In this document: one piece after another, positions 60,884 to 64,000 of the stretch
Position numbering within the stretch: the first letter of the stretch is position 1
Layout: each line of letters begins with the position of its first letter
Assembly: GCF_041154675.1 (NCBI RefSeq)
Contig: NZ_AP031322.1
Location: 248,001 to 312,000 of the forward strand
Length of the DNA: 64,000 nt
Reading direction: 5' to 3'
Source: Sulfurisphaera javensis
GTDB taxonomy: Archaea; Thermoproteota; Thermoprotei_A; Sulfolobales; Sulfolobaceae
The notes under the pieces: generated by a model
The model's input: the letters and a program-made list of their open reading frames with translations, nothing else
What the model was told of the DNA's origin: nothing
The model's database searches: none
Program-made: the position numbers and the translations under genes

Positions 60884-61345
60884 GTGGATCAACCAGAGGG
60901 AATACTAATCGAAGAGAAAGAAATTAAGGACCTTAAAGATAGGAAACGATTAGAAGAACTAGGATATAAAATAATTAAGGAGAAAAGTGACGAAAACATA
61001 ATAAAAATATTTGATGAAGATAAAACAGTATTACTTTGTGATAGAAATGAAACTATTTTCAGAGTTAAACTGTTGAATTCTACTCTTTGTAGGATTATGA
61101 TAACAGATAAACTTACTTCTATTATCATTTTCTCAACTAAGAGAATAAGGACTTTTAGTTTTAAAATTCAGAGATCGACCTCTATTAAGGGACTGAGAGA
61201 AACTTATTCAAGATCTAACTCATATTTAGACTTTATAGAAAAATATATTAATTTCCTAAAGGAAAACAATGACGAGAAAGTAATTGAATGGTTAAAATAT
61301 TTTATGAAAGAAAAAGATGGAAGAAAAGAGGAAGAAGAAAAATAA
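60884..61345 (+). CDS. Conserved-looking protein of unknown function
   Basis: A 153-residue, highly charged protein: N-terminal helix (IKDLKDRKRLEELGYKII), a small beta domain (KTVLLCDRNETIFRVKLL, SIIIFSTKRIRTFSFKI) and C-terminal helices ending GRKEEEEK. Start is GTG at 60884, with a TATA-like TTAATTATAACC centred about 26 bases earlier (60856-60867), so a leaderless GTG start. Convergent with hdrB2, 7 bases apart. No family is recognised. Confidence 0.65.
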   Translation: MDQPEGILIEEKEIKDLKDRKRLEELGYKIIKEKSDENIIKIFDEDKTVLLCDRNETIFRVKLLNSTLCRIMITDKLTSIIIFSTKRIRTFSFKIQRSTSIKGLRETYSRSNSYLDFIEKYINFLKENNDEKVIEWLKYFMKEKDGRKEEEEK

Positions 61346-61352
61346 AGAACTT

Positions 61353-62272
61353 TTACAAGTACCTCTTTAATACACTCATTGGATTCGTCAAGTTCGCATT
61401 TAACAATGCTTCCTCTGGGGAGTGACCAAATGCAAAAGCTAACAACTGACTGAAATACACTACTGGCATTCTTAGATCTTCACCGTATAGTTCAGCAATC
61501 TTATTCATATTATTCTCAAAAGCTACACCACCTAATGGACAGTCAACAACTAACAATTCAGCACCGTTCCTTCTCGCTTCTTTTAATATTCTTGCTTCCA
61601 GATTTAGAGCAACATTTGCATCAGAATATACATGAGGTCCTCCACAGCACATAGTCTTTGCTTCAAATGGAACTGGTTCAGCTCCGGTAGCCTCTAATAA
61701 CTTGTCCATGAAGAATGGTCTTTCTGGGTCATCCTTAATTTTCATATATCCAGTGAGTATGTATTGCTTAGGTCTTGCATATAAACAACCATAGTAAGGG
61801 GCAACCTTAAGCCCATTTAATGGTCTCTTGACTCTAGCCTTAATTCCTTCTGGTCCTACAGTGTTATAAATAAACTCAACAGCATGAATCATTAATAGTT
61901 TTAAATCATATGGTTTTTCTCCCATCTTCTCTAGATAAGCGTTTACTTTCTCTTTTAATTTAGGATACTTTGTCATATAATAGTGAGTTCTTGATAGAGA
62001 ATAGTGACAACCCGGACATGCAGACATTACAGTGTCTGCTCCCATTTGTCTTGCTAATGATAGATTTCTTGCAGGTAGTAATAAACCAGCCATTGTATTA
62101 ACGTTCTTAACTTCCAATGCACCACAACAGTTATAATCTTCAATTTTTTCATATTCTAATCCTAAATCTTTCGCTACTAATGCTAATGATACATCATACA
62201 TTTTCCCCATACCATCTAAGGAACAACCAGGATAGAAGGCTACTTTACCATAAGGATTATTTATTCTGAGAC

Positions 62273-62276
<4 letters not shown>
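61353..62276 (-). CDS. hdrB2: Sulfur-oxidising heterodisulfide reductase-like subunit B2
   Basis: A 307-residue HdrB with two CCG domains: an N-terminal [11 protein letters not shown] preceded by YNCCGALE, and C-terminal [12 protein letters not shown]. These cysteines bind the non-cubane [4Fe-4S] clusters that do disulfide chemistry. It overlaps hdrC2 by 4 bases and belongs to the sHdr locus of sulfur oxidisers, where the complex is thought to oxidise protein- or lipoate-bound sulfur in the cytosol rather than reduce CoM-S-S-CoB. It is the last gene of the run. Confidence 0.9.
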
Positions 62277-62951
<675 letters not shown>

Positions 62952-62965
<14 letters not shown>

Positions 62966-63680
62966 ATTTTATCACCTTAATAAAGGGTTTTAACCCAAGA
63001 ACTAAAGCTGTAGTTGTGAGATGAGTGGGGAGTAACCCCGCGGCTTTTTTATCTATTGCAAGGTGTGTAGTATAATCTAAAAGCCTAACATATGCATAAA
63101 CTAAAAAAATTGAAGTAGGATAATAATTTCCAGTATCTAAACCAAAAACATTTAATACTGATTTAAGTTCAGATAAAGCTTCAAAAAATTCTGAAGGAGA
63201 TGTAAGCGTAATATTATCTTTTAACACATAAGTAATTGATCCAGTGTTTCTCTCCTTATTCCAAATCCATCTTGTCCATAGAGGATATTTATCTGGCTCA
63301 ATAAAGTGAATTATCTCTTTTGCCATATCTTCTATGTCTTTCTTATTTCCTCCTTTAACAATAGAAACAAATCCTTCTACTCTTTCATCATATGATTTAG
63401 AAGTATCTTTTAATAAAGAATAAGCTTTAGATAATTGTGGTAATCCAGTTTGTGAAATTACTTCATCTGCATATTTCTTTGCATAAAATATAATCTCAAA
63501 TAATTTCTTTGCATCTTCATGAGTAGTTATGGTAAGTTTACTAAGAAAATCTGACTTCATTTTCATTGAATCTAAAATTAAAGAAAGTGATTTCTTTGGA
63601 TCTGATGCAGTATTATTTATATCCTTATCTAACATAGCATTAAAAATATCTCTAACATAATCAACGTTTAAAAAATTCAT
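62952..63680 (-). CDS. sHdr-locus protein of unknown function
   Basis: A 242-residue soluble, mostly helical protein without cysteine clusters or known motifs. It lies between hdrA and hdrC2, 1 base after the hdrA stop, overlapping hdrC2 by 14 bases. A protein in this position is a recurrent part of archaeal sHdr loci as I recall them. [20 protein letters not shown] is its most conserved-looking block. It may be a structural or assembly partner of the complex. Confidence 0.75.
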
Positions 63681-63681
63681 G

Positions 63682-63999
63682 TTAATGATGAGCCACCTCA
63701 GCAGTAGCTACCTTTACTGGTTCCTCCCATGTACCCTTCATTATATATTCATAAGCCTTCATAGCAGCTGCATATCCTTCGGTTATCGAATCTGATATTG
63801 TCTTAGGACCAGTTATAGCACCAGCTAAGAATATTCCTTTCTTTGTTGACTGTACTGGTAATCTATCTGGATCTAATGGCTTTACGAAACCATGACTTTC
63901 AAACTCTAATCCTAATACTTTAGCTACTTGTTTTGATCCTAAACCTAGCTCCATACCATTTGCCAATATTACCATATCGTATGGAACTACTAAAGCTCT
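63682..63999 (-). CDS. hdrA: Sulfur-oxidising heterodisulfide reductase-like subunit A (5' partial)
   Basis: The C-terminal 105 residues of an HdrA-like flavoprotein; the frame runs off the window edge. VPYDMVILANGMELG and KKGIFLAGAITGPKTISDSI followed by TEGYAAAMKAYEYI are the NAD(P)/FAD domain blocks typical of HdrA and its sHdr version. The visible part has no ferredoxin cluster, in line with the compact sHdrA (about 350 residues). Upstream genes of the locus must lie beyond the window. Confidence 0.9.
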   Translation of the reverse strand, partial: RALVVPYDMVILANGMELGLGSKQVAKVLGLEFESHGFVKPLDPDRLPVQSTKKGIFLAGAITGPKTISDSITEGYAAAMKAYEYIMKGTWEEPVKVATAEVAHH

Positions 64000-64000
64000 G

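Overview
The window is a stretch of archaeal chromosome, most likely from an aerobic thermoacidophile of the Sulfolobales (Sulfolobus/Sulfurisphaera-like; the genus cannot be proved from this sequence). It is strongly AT-rich. Many genes have a TATA box centred about 25-28 bases before the start codon (leaderless mRNAs), while genes inside operons start at overlapping ATGA/GTGA junctions or behind GGTG/GGAGG ribosome sites. The gene set fits the assignment: four-subunit 2-oxoacid:ferredoxin oxidoreductase, CutABC-type aldehyde oxidoreductase, fused EtfBA with FixCX, an sHdr sulfur-oxidation locus, an S53 surface protease, Sulfolobus families such as DUF929 and DUF1404, and C/D box sRNAs. No tRNA, rRNA or CRISPR array was seen.

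Layout. 0-3 kb: porG(partial)-porD-porA-porB. 2.8-5 kb: CitE-like lyase, PrxQ-type peroxiredoxin and a rhodanese. 5.2-8.8 kb: molybdenum aldehyde oxidoreductase cutBCA. 9.1-12.3 kb: etfBA-fixC-fixX electron-transfer branch. 12.4-15.3 kb: CBS protein, then a PadR regulator with its drug-type ABC exporter and a C/D sRNA. 15.6-21.4 kb: S9 peptidase, TldE-like protein, a four-cysteine microprotein, and a locus with a TGT-superfamily protein, a coil-rich unknown and a divergent ArcS-core-like protein. 21.4-24.8 kb: hydantoinase hyuAB. 25-29 kb: START-like protein and a large surface sedolisin. 29-37 kb: PsiE protein, HEPN remnant, methyltransferase, two roadblock-like proteins with a MinD-like ATPase, DUF929 protein, membrane polyferredoxin, unknowns. 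37.4-41.7 kb: sugar dehydrogenase, FAH-family enzyme, ECF transporter. 41.9-44 kb: MFS pump and MarR regulator. 44.2-48.3 kb: membrane-anchored double-AAA ATPase, a long AT-rich spacer, and small secreted proteins with a membrane-anchored HTH regulator. 48.4-51.4 kb: copper locus copA-copM with a divergent TRASH regulator, then an IS605-type right-end hairpin. 51.4-56.7 kb: accessory and decaying DNA (ABC-2 permease, DUF3782 nuclease, pseudogenes, microproteins). 56.7-64 kb: thiC, a lipoamide dehydrogenase-like protein, a degenerate SDR, an HTH regulator and the sHdr locus (hdrB2, hdrC2, unknown, hdrA partial).

How the genes work together. POR, CutABC, the Etf-FixCX branch and sHdr are all redox modules that could feed ferredoxin or quinone electrons into respiration. 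The dehydrogenase and FAH enzyme fit non-phosphorylating sugar or pentose oxidation. The accessory parts carry the most unexplained structure: the TGT/ArcS-like locus, repeated promoter elements near 46-47 kb, a P-loop ATPase with roadblock-like partners, candidate C/D sRNAs whose C boxes overlap stop codons, and several frozen pseudogenes.
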